Shown in pieces: positions 34,496 to 43,524 of a stretch of DNA of 64,000 bases. Source of the stretch: Ureibacillus sp. FSL W7-1570 (GTDB taxonomy: Bacteria; Bacillota; Bacilli; Bacillales_A; Planococcaceae); assembly GCF_038593265.1 (NCBI RefSeq), contig NZ_CP151979.1:1116001-1180000 (forward strand), read 5' to 3'. The first letter of the stretch is position 1. The number at the start of each line of letters is the position of its first letter. The notes beneath the pieces are model-generated. The model worked only from the letters and a program-made list of their open reading frames with translations, made no database searches and was not told where the DNA came from. Position numbers and translations under genes: made by a program.

Positions 34496-35659
34496 TTAAA
34501 TCCTTTTCTTTTTATATTTTTCAGCATACATCATTCTGTCGGCTTCTTTGAAAGTTTTTTTCATGTAACCAATTGAATGGGGTGAAAACGCCCATCCCAT
34601 CGACAATTCAATCGGCAAATTCACATGGGTCCGGTTATATTCATCAATGGTTTTCCGGATTTTTGTAAATATGGTTTTCACATTGCTCTCGGTTGTATTT
34701 TCGATTAAAATGACAAACTCGTCCCCGCCGTATCTGGCAACGGTTTCGGATTGAAGCGAATTTTTCAATAAATTCCCCATTTGTATCAACAATTTATCAC
34801 CATATGTATGACCAAGCGAATCATTAATATGTTTCAAATTATCCAAATCGCAAATAATAATACCGATGGGCCTGTCATCCCTCGTATTTAATTTTTCCTC
34901 CTGTTTTTCATAATAATTCCGGTTAAAGAGACTGGTTAAACTATCGTAAAAACTGAGTTCCTTCAGCTTCTTTTCAAGCGCTATCCGATCGGAAACATCC
35001 CGGCTAAATCCGGCAATCTTTTCCAACTTCCCCTTATGATTATAAAAAGGGATGACCCGGTCTTCACACCAAATATATTGGCCGTTTTTTTTCATATATC
35101 TTGCTTGAAACGGTTCACTGAAATTGGTGGTGCCGGTTATTTTTTTTAATTGGACATGCAGGTCTTCAGGGTGCACGATTTTAAATGGAAGGTCAGGATC
35201 GTGGTAAAAATCTTCCAAAGAATATCCTGTTTCCCGCTCCATGGCACTGTTGACATATAAAAATTTTCTTTCCGGAAGGATTTGATACATATAAACGACA
35301 TCATCCGTATTTTCCAATATCATTCGAAACCGTTTTTCTGATTCTTCAATCTGTTTATATTTCGTAATGTCAATGAGTGACATTTTAGCCCCTCCAATTG
35401 CATCAGGAACAACGAATACATCAAAGGTGCGGACATTTCCCTTTTTCCCACGCAGTTGGATTTCAATTATTCCTCTGAATTGAAGAAGGTTTTCATGAAA
35501 ATCGACTGTATATTGATAAAAGTTGGAACCAATCATTTCATCTTGTTCATACCCTAATAAGTCGGAACAATTTTCACTAATGTTTGTGATGGTGTGAAGT
35601 TGATCAATCTCCATGAAAAGTTCTCTGCTTATATCCTGCTTCATGATATCCACATACAT
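34496..35659 (-). CDS. PAS-PAS-GGDEF diguanylate cyclase
   Basis: A 387-residue cytosolic signalling protein predicted to make cyclic di-GMP. Two PAS domains occupy about 10-105 and 110-230 (ending in IAGFSRDVSDR), joined by a helix to a GGDEF domain from about 240 (SFYDSLTSLFNRNYY) with the intact active-site motif RYGGDEF near 308. The usual inhibitory RxxD site five residues before GGDEF is missing, so product feedback may be absent. No membrane segment or EAL domain. It is monocistronic next to the aryl-CoA cluster; the input signal is unknown. Confidence 0.9.
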   Translation of the reverse strand: MYVDIMKQDISRELFMEIDQLHTITNISENCSDLLGYEQDEMIGSNFYQYTVDFHENLLQFRGIIEIQLRGKKGNVRTFDVFVVPDAIGGAKMSLIDITKYKQIEESEKRFRMILENTDDVVYMYQILPERKFLYVNSAMERETGYSLEDFYHDPDLPFKIVHPEDLHVQLKKITGTTNFSEPFQARYMKKNGQYIWCEDRVIPFYNHKGKLEKIAGFSRDVSDRIALEKKLKELSFYDSLTSLFNRNYYEKQEEKLNTRDDRPIGIIICDLDNLKHINDSLGHTYGDKLLIQMGNLLKNSLQSETVARYGGDEFVILIENTTESNVKTIFTKIRKTIDEYNRTHVNLPIELSMGWAFSPHSIGYMKKTFKEADRMMYAEKYKKKRI

Positions 35660-35770
35660 TCGTCCTTTATTTAATTTTTAAATTATCAATAATGATATAT
35701 ATTTTTTTATTATAGTACAAACAATCTACCATTTATATGATATAAATCACATAACTGCAAATATTTACAA

Positions 35771-35804
35771 TAAACAAAAATAACCCTTTTCCTAAAGGGT
35801 TATT
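35771..35804 (-). terminator. Terminator of the aryl-CoA cluster
   Basis: AATAACCCTTT and AAAGGGTTATT enclose four bases and are followed on the minus strand by TTTTTG. It ends the four-gene unit that begins with the CoA ligase at 40273. Confidence 0.85.
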
Positions 35805-35845
35805 ATTTTAAAATAATAAAATCTTTTGCGATTAAGTAAAAAATT

Positions 35846-37297
35846 TTATGGGGTCATACTTACTTCTTTGGTCCTCGGCTTTTCCATTTTTTCTTTGCTG
35901 CCTGTTTTTTGGACGATGAATAAAATACAAACACAGCTTGCAGCGACTAAAGTGCCGTCCAACAACAGCGGCGCGCTCCAGCCATTCGTAGAATCTCTCA
36001 ACACCCCTGACACAACCGGGGAAAGCAATGCGCCAAATTCCGCAATTAAATTCCACAAACCAAAAGCGGATCCGCGATGTTCAACCGGCGCCAAATCGGA
36101 GACAAAAGCATGTTGAATCGATTGTACGGCAAAAAACAAAATGCCTGAAATGAACAAGATGAGGGACATAACGACCAAATTGGAAGCACCGCTCATTAAA
36201 TAAAAAGCGAACAGGAAAACGGATAATGCAAAAAATACAGTTAAAACCAGTAAGACATTGCGGCGCCCATTTTCCGAATGGGACACTCTATCCGAAATCA
36301 ATCCGCCTAATGGGAAACCGATTAAGCCGGCAATGGCATTAAATGATGCGACGAGGGCAGCAGTAAGGAGCGTCCCTCCTCCAAATTCCTGTACGATGGA
36401 AACGGACCAGAAACTGTAAAACCATAAATGCCACATGATGGGAATCGCTGAAAGATAAAGTAAAAACAAATTCCGATTTTTTAGTACAGGACGCACTTCT
36501 TTCTTGGACTGATAAATATAGACGACAAATAAAATGGAGAATACCGTAAAAATGGCCGCCATCATTCCTTCAGATAATCCCAGATTATTCGTCACAATAA
36601 AAACCGTTAAAATAATGGCCAAAAAGAGCAGGGAATAACTTCCCAATCCTTTGACCGACTTTATCAATCCACCCGGTTTCGATTTTTCGTCGATATTGTT
36701 TGGAATCCCTTTCAGCATAATCAATCCAAACAATATCGTAAGGGCCCCTAAAATTAAGAATGGTGATTTCCAAGCATCCGTTCCCAAAAACGGTGCAGCC
36801 CATTCAATTAAATAAATCGTTCCAACCAATCCAAGGGTCAAACCTACAGATAGGCCGCCCATGACAATGCCCATGCCAAGCCCCACCTTTTTTGGAGGAG
36901 TCACTTGGGCAATCAGTGAACGGTCATTCGAATAAAACGCCCCTTCACCTAATCCTGTCAAAATGCGCAATGCAACAAATACGAACAATCCTTCTAAAAG
37001 GCCAGTAAAAAAGGTTGTAATTCCAGCCCACAGTATACTCAGGATGACCATATTCCGGTGGCCGTATCGATCCCCAAAATAACCGCCTGGAAATTGGGTC
37101 AACATATACCCTGCAAAAAATAAACTGCCGAGCAATCCGCCGAGAGCATACGGATTTGAAGATTCCGCTATCAAAGCGGCATCATTGGCAATCATCCAAG
37201 AAACGACCGGACCAGTAATCGTGCGATCAAAATATGCGAAGACCCAACCTAAAAACAGCATTCCCCATACTCGCTTATACGGTTTTGTATACATCAT
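35846..37297 (-). CDS. MFS transporter, anion:cation symporter type
   Basis: A 483-residue major facilitator with 12 hydrophobic segments. The motif GYFGDRYGHRN between segments 2 and 3 is the MFS A-motif, and the first segment FLGWVFAYFDRTITGP resembles the ACS subgroup that carries organic acids such as hydroxyphenylacetate, phthalate or hexuronates. As the last gene of a unit with a CoA ligase, thioesterase and flavin monooxygenase, it most likely imports the aromatic acid handled by them; the exact acid is unknown. GGGGG precedes a double ATG. Confidence 0.88.
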   Translation of the reverse strand: MMYTKPYKRVWGMLFLGWVFAYFDRTITGPVVSWMIANDAALIAESSNPYALGGLLGSLFFAGYMLTQFPGGYFGDRYGHRNMVILSILWAGITTFFTGLLEGLFVFVALRILTGLGEGAFYSNDRSLIAQVTPPKKVGLGMGIVMGGLSVGLTLGLVGTIYLIEWAAPFLGTDAWKSPFLILGALTILFGLIMLKGIPNNIDEKSKPGGLIKSVKGLGSYSLLFLAIILTVFIVTNNLGLSEGMMAAIFTVFSILFVVYIYQSKKEVRPVLKNRNLFLLYLSAIPIMWHLWFYSFWSVSIVQEFGGGTLLTAALVASFNAIAGLIGFPLGGLISDRVSHSENGRRNVLLVLTVFFALSVFLFAFYLMSGASNLVVMSLILFISGILFFAVQSIQHAFVSDLAPVEHRGSAFGLWNLIAEFGALLSPVVSGVLRDSTNGWSAPLLLDGTLVAASCVCILFIVQKTGSKEKMEKPRTKEVSMTP

Positions 37298-37363
37298 TTT
37301 CCCCCTTTGTTTGAAAAGAAAATGGGAAGGAAGGTCACGATTCCCTTCCTTCCAACCATCGAA

Positions 37364-38578
37364 TTAATATTTTGTCGCTAACTCCGGATGCCCTGTTCGT
37401 GGCCCGAATGGACCTTCATCCAGCCATCTTCCGAGACTTGGAATATGTGGTGCCAAAAATGCGGCAATCTCTCTCCGTAATTTGATGTCTTCGTTTGTTC
37501 CTTGGATATGTTCCAGGGCGAGGTTGGAACAATGCCGGTTCCAACGGCCTGCTTTTAACCGCTCATCGGCTGCCGCTTGAATATGTTTTTTGCGCTCCTC
37601 TTCATTGGACTCCACTTCAAGCGCTTTTTGGATGCCTTTCGCCGCGACAATCGCATCCGGCACCCCGGAATTCAAGCCGCGCGCCCCAAATGGTGCAAAG
37701 AGATGTGCCGCCTCACCCGCCAAAATCACCCGGTTATGCTGATCGGTATATGTTTCCGCCACTACTTGATAGAAGGTATATGTTGAAATCCACGTAATAC
37801 GGTCTGCATATTTTGGATCCATCACTTTTGGAAGCCATTCGCGGACTCCGGCTTCTGAACCATAATATTCCCGGTCATCTTCTTCAAATAATTGAAGATC
37901 GATTCGCCAACCTCCTCTAAATGGAACATACAGCACATTTCTTCCATCAACATTTGGATGTTGATAGTGGAATACCCGTTCAATCGGCAACGGATTTTTT
38001 TCATCTTCCGCCACATCAACCACGACGAATGCATCGGACTTTCTCGGCCCTTCAAATTTGATGCCGACCGAATTTCTCACAACCGACCGGGCTCCATCAC
38101 AAGCGATGACGTATTTAGTTTTCCATTCTCCCTTTTCCGTTTCGACGGTTACGCCCTCTTCGGAAGTTTTCACATTCGTCACTTTTTCATCCCAAACAAA
38201 CTCCACTCCCGCTTCAATACATGCCTGATACATCGCTTTTTCAATTTCGTGTTGATGCAAACTTGTAAAAGCGGGAATTGTATTTGGTTTAGGTGGCTCG
38301 TACACCCGTTTATACACTTCTTCCCCTTTGTAAAAAGTCCTTTTCACTTGCCATACGATTCCTATGTCCGCAAGCTTTTTGCCCAACCCCGGTGAAATTT
38401 GTTCCAGAAATTCAAGGGTTGCCTTATGAATATAAATCGCGCGGCTTCCCGGACGCACCCTTCCTTCCTTTTCCGCTTCCAAAATCGTCGCCTTCAACCC
38501 TAAGTTGTGCAATGCAAGAGCTGCAGTCATCCCTACCGGACCTGCACCGATCACCAATACATCTCTTTCATTTGTCAT
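37364..38578 (-). CDS. FAD-dependent aromatic monooxygenase (class A)
   Basis: A 404-residue flavoprotein hydroxylase. The dinucleotide motif GAGPVG is at 11-16, the DG motif CDGARS near 167 and the FAD ribityl motif GEAAHLFAPFGARGLNSG near 288 (core GEAAH), the three fingerprints of NAD(P)H-dependent class A aromatic hydroxylases such as MhpA or 3-hydroxybenzoate hydroxylases. It is shorter than MhpA. Adjacent CoA-ligase and thioesterase genes suggest that it hydroxylates an aryl-CoA thioester or its acid. Five bases separate it from the thioesterase stop. Confidence 0.88.
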   Translation of the reverse strand: MTNERDVLVIGAGPVGMTAALALHNLGLKATILEAEKEGRVRPGSRAIYIHKATLEFLEQISPGLGKKLADIGIVWQVKRTFYKGEEVYKRVYEPPKPNTIPAFTSLHQHEIEKAMYQACIEAGVEFVWDEKVTNVKTSEEGVTVETEKGEWKTKYVIACDGARSVVRNSVGIKFEGPRKSDAFVVVDVAEDEKNPLPIERVFHYQHPNVDGRNVLYVPFRGGWRIDLQLFEEDDREYYGSEAGVREWLPKVMDPKYADRITWISTYTFYQVVAETYTDQHNRVILAGEAAHLFAPFGARGLNSGVPDAIVAAKGIQKALEVESNEEERKKHIQAAADERLKAGRWNRHCSNLALEHIQGTNEDIKLRREIAAFLAPHIPSLGRWLDEGPFGPRTGHPELATKY

Positions 38579-38583
38579 ATTTT

Positions 38584-38991
38584 TTACCCTCCTATTTGAT
38601 ATTGCTGTAATTTATGTTTAAGCTCTTCCGGTATCGGTTGAGCTTTTGGCTTTTCCCCTTTCAGAGAAACCCAGGCACGCACCTCATAACCTTGTGCGAT
38701 GACGGTTTCCCCATCTTTAAATTGATGGGCCAATTTGAATACCTTTTCCCGAAGTTCCTCCACTTTCGTTGTCACGGTAATGATCCGATGAAAATAGCCT
38801 GGTGCAAAAAAATTGCAATGAGCTTCAAGCAGTGGAATTGAGTAACGCTTTTCCAACAATTCTTGAGTTGGAAAACCGATTTGTTCAAAAAATGCATGGG
38901 TCGCATTGTCCATATACCGATAATAATTCGGATAGTAAACAATGCCGGCCGCATCCGTATCACCAAACTGGATTTTAAATTGATATTCCAT
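38584..38991 (-). CDS. Acyl-CoA thioesterase, 4HBT family
   Basis: A 135-residue hotdog-fold thioesterase with the 4-hydroxybenzoyl-CoA thioesterase signature FGDTDAAGIVYYPNYYRYMD (near residues 9-28), in which the first aspartate is the catalytic residue. The start is taken as the ATG at 38991, seven bases from AGGGGA; this start lies inside the last codons of the CoA-ligase gene (17-base overlap), indicating coupled translation. It would release the free hydroxylated acid from CoA in the proposed pathway. Confidence 0.88.
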   Translation of the reverse strand: MEYQFKIQFGDTDAAGIVYYPNYYRYMDNATHAFFEQIGFPTQELLEKRYSIPLLEAHCNFFAPGYFHRIITVTTKVEELREKVFKLAHQFKDGETVIAQGYEVRAWVSLKGEKPKAQPIPEELKHKLQQYQIGG

Positions 38992-40273
38992 TGACATTTC
39001 CCCTGACTTTCGATTCCCTTTGGTCAATCACCCGTTTTGCCTTCATTTCAAAGCGGGTTAAATGATTATTTTCCACCCGCTCCACTTCAATTCTCAGTCC
39101 AATTCTGACGCGCAACAGTCTTGCGAGCGGCTCAACGGCACTATCCGGACCTTCAATCAGCACTTTCACTTGGTCCATTTCCCGTTCTGTATAGTAAACG
39201 ATCCGGAATTCTTTAATTTCAGGGAATTCCCGAATTATTGCCTCAATCGAAGTCGGATAAATATTCATTCCCCGAATGACGACCATATCATCGGCCCGGC
39301 CCACAATACCGCCAGGCAAAAACAGATGCGGGTTGCCGCAAACACAAGGTTCCTTTTGATAGATCACGACATCTCCCGTTCTGTATCGAATCATCGGATA
39401 ACCGTATCGCCCTAAATTTGTCAGGACAAGTTCCCCTTTTTCTCCAGGCTTTACATGTTCCAATGTGTCAGGATTGATGATTTCAACAATGAATTCTTTT
39501 TCATTTACATGAATGCCATTTCGTTTTTGACAGGAATACCCATATGCGCCCATCTCGGTCATTCCCACATGGTCATATAATTTGGCGCCAAATAAATTTT
39601 CGATTTGTTGACGGACGGACGGAATGGATCCCCCCGGCTCCCCTGCGGAAATGATTTTTTGGATGCTGGAGTTTTTCATATCGATCCCTACCTTCTCCGC
39701 CACTTCCGCAAGGTGCAACGCATAACTTGGTGTACATAATAAAACGGTTGCATGATTTTGGATCATGCTATTTAAGCGCTCCTCCGAAGACATTGAACCA
39801 CCGGGAATGGCGAGCGCACCTAATTTCTGGATGCCATCATAAGCCGCCCAAAAGCCGATGAACGGTCCAAAGGAAAAGGCCAAATAGCATCGGTCAAACT
39901 GGGTCACTCCCGCACTTTTTAACACTTCCACCCAACAGTTCGTCCACCATTCCCAACTTTTTCGGGTATCCAATATTTTCAAAGGCCTTCCGGTAGTTCC
40001 GGAAGTTTGATGGTAACGGATATAATTTTCCGTTGGATAGGTGTGGTTCCGTCCAAATGGCGGATAATCGATTTGATCTTGCGCGAGTTCCTTTTTCGTT
40101 GTAAATGGTAAGCGCTTTAAATCTTCAAAATTTTTTATGGGTAAATGAATGCCATCCAATTTCTCTTTATAAAAACCATTAAACCGGCCAACAAATAACA
40201 ACAATTCATTGAGCCGTTGAAATTGATAATCTCTCAAACCCACTTTCGTTTCATAGACTTGATGGATTGCCAT
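38975..40273 (-). CDS. Phenylacetate-CoA ligase-like aryl-CoA synthetase
   Basis: A 432-residue adenylate-forming enzyme of the PaaK branch. The phosphate-binding motif TSGTTGRP is at 90-97, the adenine region in DHVGMTEMGAYGYSCQ near 240, the hinge aspartate in YRTGDVV near 315, and CVCGNPH near 328. It should activate an aromatic carboxylic acid to its CoA thioester using ATP. First gene of a unit with thioesterase, monooxygenase and transporter; divergent from two IclR regulators. Which acid is used cannot be read from the sequence. Confidence 0.88.
   Translation of the reverse strand: MAIHQVYETKVGLRDYQFQRLNELLLFVGRFNGFYKEKLDGIHLPIKNFEDLKRLPFTTKKELAQDQIDYPPFGRNHTYPTENYIRYHQTSGTTGRPLKILDTRKSWEWWTNCWVEVLKSAGVTQFDRCYLAFSFGPFIGFWAAYDGIQKLGALAIPGGSMSSEERLNSMIQNHATVLLCTPSYALHLAEVAEKVGIDMKNSSIQKIISAGEPGGSIPSVRQQIENLFGAKLYDHVGMTEMGAYGYSCQKRNGIHVNEKEFIVEIINPDTLEHVKPGEKGELVLTNLGRYGYPMIRYRTGDVVIYQKEPCVCGNPHLFLPGGIVGRADDMVVIRGMNIYPTSIEAIIREFPEIKEFRIVYYTEREMDQVKVLIEGPDSAVEPLARLLRVRIGLRIEVERVENNHLTRFEMKAKRVIDQRESKVRGNVNGISI
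40107..40120 (-). promoter_or_regulatory. cre-like site inside the CoA-ligase gene
   Basis: The core GGTAAGCGCTTTAA matches the CcpA operator with two mismatches and lies about 155 bases into the first gene of the aryl-CoA unit. Catabolite repression of this unit would be expected, but the match is moderate. Confidence 0.3.
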
Positions 40274-40348
40274 CGCGATCCCCCTTTAGTAAAAAAACTA
40301 TTGTAATAGTGATAATAGTTTGAAAATATTGAATATAGAAGAATCATA

Positions 40349-40363
40349 TTCCGCTATGCGGAA
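40349..40363. promoter_or_regulatory. Palindromic operator candidate in the divergent promoter region
   Basis: TTCCGC-tat-GCGGAA is a perfect inverted repeat between the CoA-ligase start (40273) and the first IclR gene (40457). A second small repeat, ACTATT-gt-AATAGT, lies at 40297-40310 over a possible -10 of the catabolic unit. IclR proteins commonly bind such short palindromes. Confidence 0.55.
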
Positions 40364-40456
40364 CATGCAAAAAAATAATTGCTAAAATTTCTCTTATTTG
40401 AAAAATTTTAATGTTTCATGCATATTTTTTATTAAACCGGAATAAAGGGGAAATGA

Positions 40457-41245
40457 ATGATGAGAACTTCCAACAGTTCTTTGAAGAATGCTTTGCGGAT
40501 TTTAAAAACGTTTTCCGTTGATCACACCGAACTGACGCTTGACGAATTCGCTGCCAATAACGGCATTTCAAAAAGCACCGCCTGCCGTTTGCTTCAAACA
40601 TTGGAGAGCGAAGGATTTATCGTGCAAAATACCCGTTCCAATACATACCATTTGGGACTTTCCGTTTTATATTTGGCCAATATCATGTTAGAGGGGTTTT
40701 ACCCATTGAAAGAAATGACGAGGTATTTGAAAAAATGTACGGAGGAAACCGGGGAATCTTCCCATATTGCCGTATTGCAAAGAAAAGAAGTGATCTATTT
40801 AAAAAAAGAAGATAATCAATACCGGATCCATTTGCAATCTCATATCGGAAAGCGGAATCCTGCCCATTGCACGGCATCGGGGCTTGCTTTGCTTGCTTAT
40901 GTGGATGAACAAACCATCCGTGAATGGTATGCGGACGGATTCGAACGCCCCACAAAGTATTCCATCTCTTCCATCGAACAATTGTTGAAACGCTTGGAAG
41001 ATGGACGGGCAAAAGGATACTTTATCAGCGAACGGGAAATGGTGGAAGACGTCCTTGCTGTTGGTGCGCCTATTTTTAACAAGGATGGGGAAGTTTTGGC
41101 TTCCATCAGCATAGCGGGATTGCATGCACGCATGAAGCCGCAACTTTCGAAAATCACCCAGCTGGTGAAAGAAACAAGCAAAGAAATATCATGCATGATC
41201 CAACATTCGAAGGAGCCGTTGATTCATGAAACATACATTGGATGA
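40457..41245 (+). CDS. IclR-family transcriptional regulator (first)
   Basis: A 262-residue IclR regulator: an N-terminal winged helix (ALRILKTFSVDHTELTLDEFA..., recognition helix GISKSTACRLLQTLE near 35-50) and a C-terminal GAF-like effector domain that usually binds an aromatic or organic acid. AAGGGGAAATGA precedes the ATG. It is transcribed divergently from the aryl-CoA unit and overlaps the next IclR gene by 20 bases, so the two are cotranslated. Likely a ligand-dependent controller of the neighbouring unit. Confidence 0.9.
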   Translation: MMRTSNSSLKNALRILKTFSVDHTELTLDEFAANNGISKSTACRLLQTLESEGFIVQNTRSNTYHLGLSVLYLANIMLEGFYPLKEMTRYLKKCTEETGESSHIAVLQRKEVIYLKKEDNQYRIHLQSHIGKRNPAHCTASGLALLAYVDEQTIREWYADGFERPTKYSISSIEQLLKRLEDGRAKGYFISEREMVEDVLAVGAPIFNKDGEVLASISIAGLHARMKPQLSKITQLVKETSKEISCMIQHSKEPLIHETYIG

Positions 41246-42002
41246 AAAATATTTTGTTCAATCGGTCAAAAAAGCGTTACAGATTTTAAAATTGTTTAAA
41301 AACCGGAGGCAAGAGCTTTCGGTCACTGAAATTTCCCAATTGATGGAGCTTCCGAAATCCTCTGTTCATCGCCTGTTAAAAGAAATGGTGGAAGAAGGAT
41401 TTTTGATCCAAGACCGGAAAACGGGAAAGTATAAATTAGGATTTTCCATTTTAGCTCTTGGAGGAATTGTGAAGTATCACATTGATTTTTTCGATGATGC
41501 GCGGCCGCTGCTGCAGCAATTTGTAAAAAAATTCAACTTGCCCATTCACATTTGCATGATGGAGCAACAAAAAGTCACCTATTTGATGAGAGAAACGGGA
41601 AACATTCCGATGAAGCTTATAACCAGAACCGGCCGGCAAAATGATATCCACTGTACAGCGGAAGGAATGGCCATTTTGGCATACAAAAACCGGCAAATCA
41701 TTGACTATATTTTATCGAAACCATTGAAACAACATACCCCTTACACGTTGACCGATCCGGATGAACTGCGGGATGAACTCATCAAAGTCCGTTCCCAGGG
41801 TTTTGCGATGATGAAGGATACGTACGCAGTTGGTTATTCCGGTTATGCCGCCCCAATCCGGGATTATACCGGTGAAATCTTTTTATCACTTGCGGTGATT
41901 TCAAAAAATGATTGTATAACCCCGACGATTGAAGAGAAATTGATCGTTGCCATTAAAGATACAGCAAAAGAGATTTCAAAAATATATGGTTACTATGATT
42001 AG
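41226..42002 (+). CDS. IclR-family transcriptional regulator (second)
   Basis: A 258-residue IclR protein with winged helix (VTEISQLMELPKSSVHRLLKEM, core near residues 35-55) and effector domain (CTAEGMAILAYKN near 140, GYSGYAAPIRDYTGE near 200). It differs substantially from the first IclR protein, so it is an old paralogue, not a recent duplicate. It starts within the last 20 bases of the first gene. Two overlapping IclR genes suggest either recognition of two effectors or a heteromeric regulator. Confidence 0.9.
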   Translation: MKHTLDEKYFVQSVKKALQILKLFKNRRQELSVTEISQLMELPKSSVHRLLKEMVEEGFLIQDRKTGKYKLGFSILALGGIVKYHIDFFDDARPLLQQFVKKFNLPIHICMMEQQKVTYLMRETGNIPMKLITRTGRQNDIHCTAEGMAILAYKNRQIIDYILSKPLKQHTPYTLTDPDELRDELIKVRSQGFAMMKDTYAVGYSGYAAPIRDYTGEIFLSLAVISKNDCITPTIEEKLIVAIKDTAKEISKIYGYYD

Positions 42003-42036
42003 TAGGTAGATGAAATCATGCGCAGGACGGAAAAAG

Positions 42037-42074
42037 AAAAGCAGCACCTTCAATATCCGGGAAGGTGCTGCTCT
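42037..42074 (-). terminator. Terminator between the second IclR gene and the PepSY gene
   Basis: AGCAGCACCTTCC and GAAGGTGCTGCT form a 12-bp stem with an eight-base loop; the minus strand continues TTTTCTTTTTCC. It ends the PepSY transcript and may also stop convergent IclR transcription. Confidence 0.9.
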
Positions 42075-42081
42075 CATCTCG

Positions 42082-42675
42082 CTAATCTGCATCCACTTCT
42101 ATAATTTCACCCGTCTTCGCATCAACTTTTATATCGATTTCAGAAAGGCCCTTTTTAAATTCGATGGAATAGCGTGTTCTGCCATCATCCACCTCAAGAG
42201 ACCAACCGACAGGGGTAAAACCATTGACTTCCTCTTTTGCAGAAGCTTTTTCGATGGCTTCTCCCGGCTCAATAATATTTGAAAGATCCAGAGCTTCATC
42301 TCTGTCATGATTTGCTTCAACTTCTTCCACTTTCATTTCTTTTGTGGACGCATCAATTACTACATCGTATTCTTTTGCAGAATCAAAACCGTCGATCTCA
42401 TAACGCAAATTTCCAAAATCGGCATCCAATTCAATGGATTCGATTTTCGCATCCGGATATTTCGCCAAGAATGTGTCAATTGCCTCTTTCATCGAAACAG
42501 CCGGATTCGTCACATCTACGTCTCCGTTTGCATTCGTGTCCGCCGTTGTGCTGGTTTGGACATTGGTTGTTGTGTCTGTTTCATTCATCGCATTATCATT
42601 TTCATTTGATGTGTCTGTGCCGCAAGCAGACAGCAACATGAGGGTAAGCCCTGCCATCATTAATTTTTTTATCAT
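42082..42675 (-). CDS. PepSY-domain lipoprotein
   Basis: A protein of 197 residues with a lipoprotein signal peptide (MIKKLMMAGLTLMLLSAC, modified C18), a Thr/Asn-rich linker, and two PepSY repeats (about 65-120, KEAIDTFLAKYPDAKIESIEL, and 130-197, ending DAKTGEIIEVDAD). PepSY proteins are extracytoplasmic and often inhibit peptidases or assist envelope processes; the target is unknown. AAGGAGG stands eight bases before the ATG at 42675; the frame extends upstream without a start signal. Confidence 0.88.
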   Translation of the reverse strand: MIKKLMMAGLTLMLLSACGTDTSNENDNAMNETDTTTNVQTSTTADTNANGDVDVTNPAVSMKEAIDTFLAKYPDAKIESIELDADFGNLRYEIDGFDSAKEYDVVIDASTKEMKVEEVEANHDRDEALDLSNIIEPGEAIEKASAKEEVNGFTPVGWSLEVDDGRTRYSIEFKKGLSEIDIKVDAKTGEIIEVDAD

Positions 42676-42924
42676 GGATATGACCTCCTTTAGTGTTTCC
42701 ATTTAATATAATTGGCACTTTTTTTAAGAAGAATACCTGCGGCTATTGATTCATCATTAATTTCTTTGCCATCTGCACATGTTTTTCCTGCCCTTCCAAC
42801 AGGATGTGGACATGGCAATTTGCCAAACGGGGAAAAAGTCGGCCCATTTTTTTTATGGATAGAAGGATTTTTAAGTTTGATAGTGAATTTTATAAATAAT
42901 TCCATAGTTTGATAGGAGGCGGTA

Positions 42925-43482
42925 ATGTTGAGCAAAAAAGTGTTGATTCTTGCTGGTGATGCTGTAGAAGCGCTTGAGGTGTATTATCCTTATTATCGTT
43001 GTCTTGAAGCGGGCTTTGATGTAACCATTGCGGCACCTTCCGCAAAAAAACTGCAAACGGTTGTCCATGATTTTGTCGATGGCGTCGATACGTACATTGA
43101 ACGTCCCGCATATGGTTTGGAAGCGCATGAGGCATTTGAAAACATCAAACCGGAAGAATATGATGGCCTTATTATTCCAGGCGGCCGCGCACCGGAGTAC
43201 ATCCGATTGAACGAATCTGTGCCATCCATTGTCAAACATTTCTTTGAAGCCGGAAAACCGATTGCCGCTGTTTGCCATGCCGCACAAATTTTCGCGACCA
43301 TTCCGGAAGTGATTAAAGGCCGCGAATTGACAGCTTATATCGCATGTAAACCGGAAGTGAAAGCGGCGGGCGGTACGTATGTCGATAAAAACCTCCATGT
43401 AGATCAAAATCTCGTAAGCGGTCACGCTTGGCCTGATTTGCCAGGGTTGATGAGAGAATTTATTAAGTTATTGGAAGGCTAA
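42925..43482 (+). CDS. DJ-1/PfpI-family protein
   Basis: A 185-residue protein of the DJ-1/PfpI superfamily (peptidase-like, glyoxalase III or deglycase members). The nucleophile elbow is AAVCHAAQ with the cysteine near residue 115 followed by histidine, and IIPGGRAPEY near 75 forms the oxyanion-side loop. It is in the PfpI rather than the human DJ-1 branch judging from VCHA. AGGAGGCGG precedes the ATG. It stands alone, with a strong terminator after it. Actual activity cannot be chosen among the known ones. Confidence 0.88.
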   Translation: MLSKKVLILAGDAVEALEVYYPYYRCLEAGFDVTIAAPSAKKLQTVVHDFVDGVDTYIERPAYGLEAHEAFENIKPEEYDGLIIPGGRAPEYIRLNESVPSIVKHFFEAGKPIAAVCHAAQIFATIPEVIKGRELTAYIACKPEVKAAGGTYVDKNLHVDQNLVSGHAWPDLPGLMREFIKLLEG

Positions 43483-43489
43483 AAATGCT

Positions 43490-43524
43490 CCCATCCAATT
43501 TTGAATTGGATGGGTTTTATATTT
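43490..43524 (+). terminator. Terminator after the DJ-1 gene
   Basis: CCCATCCAATT-ttg-AATTGGATGGG is followed by TTTTATATTT. Confidence 0.9.
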
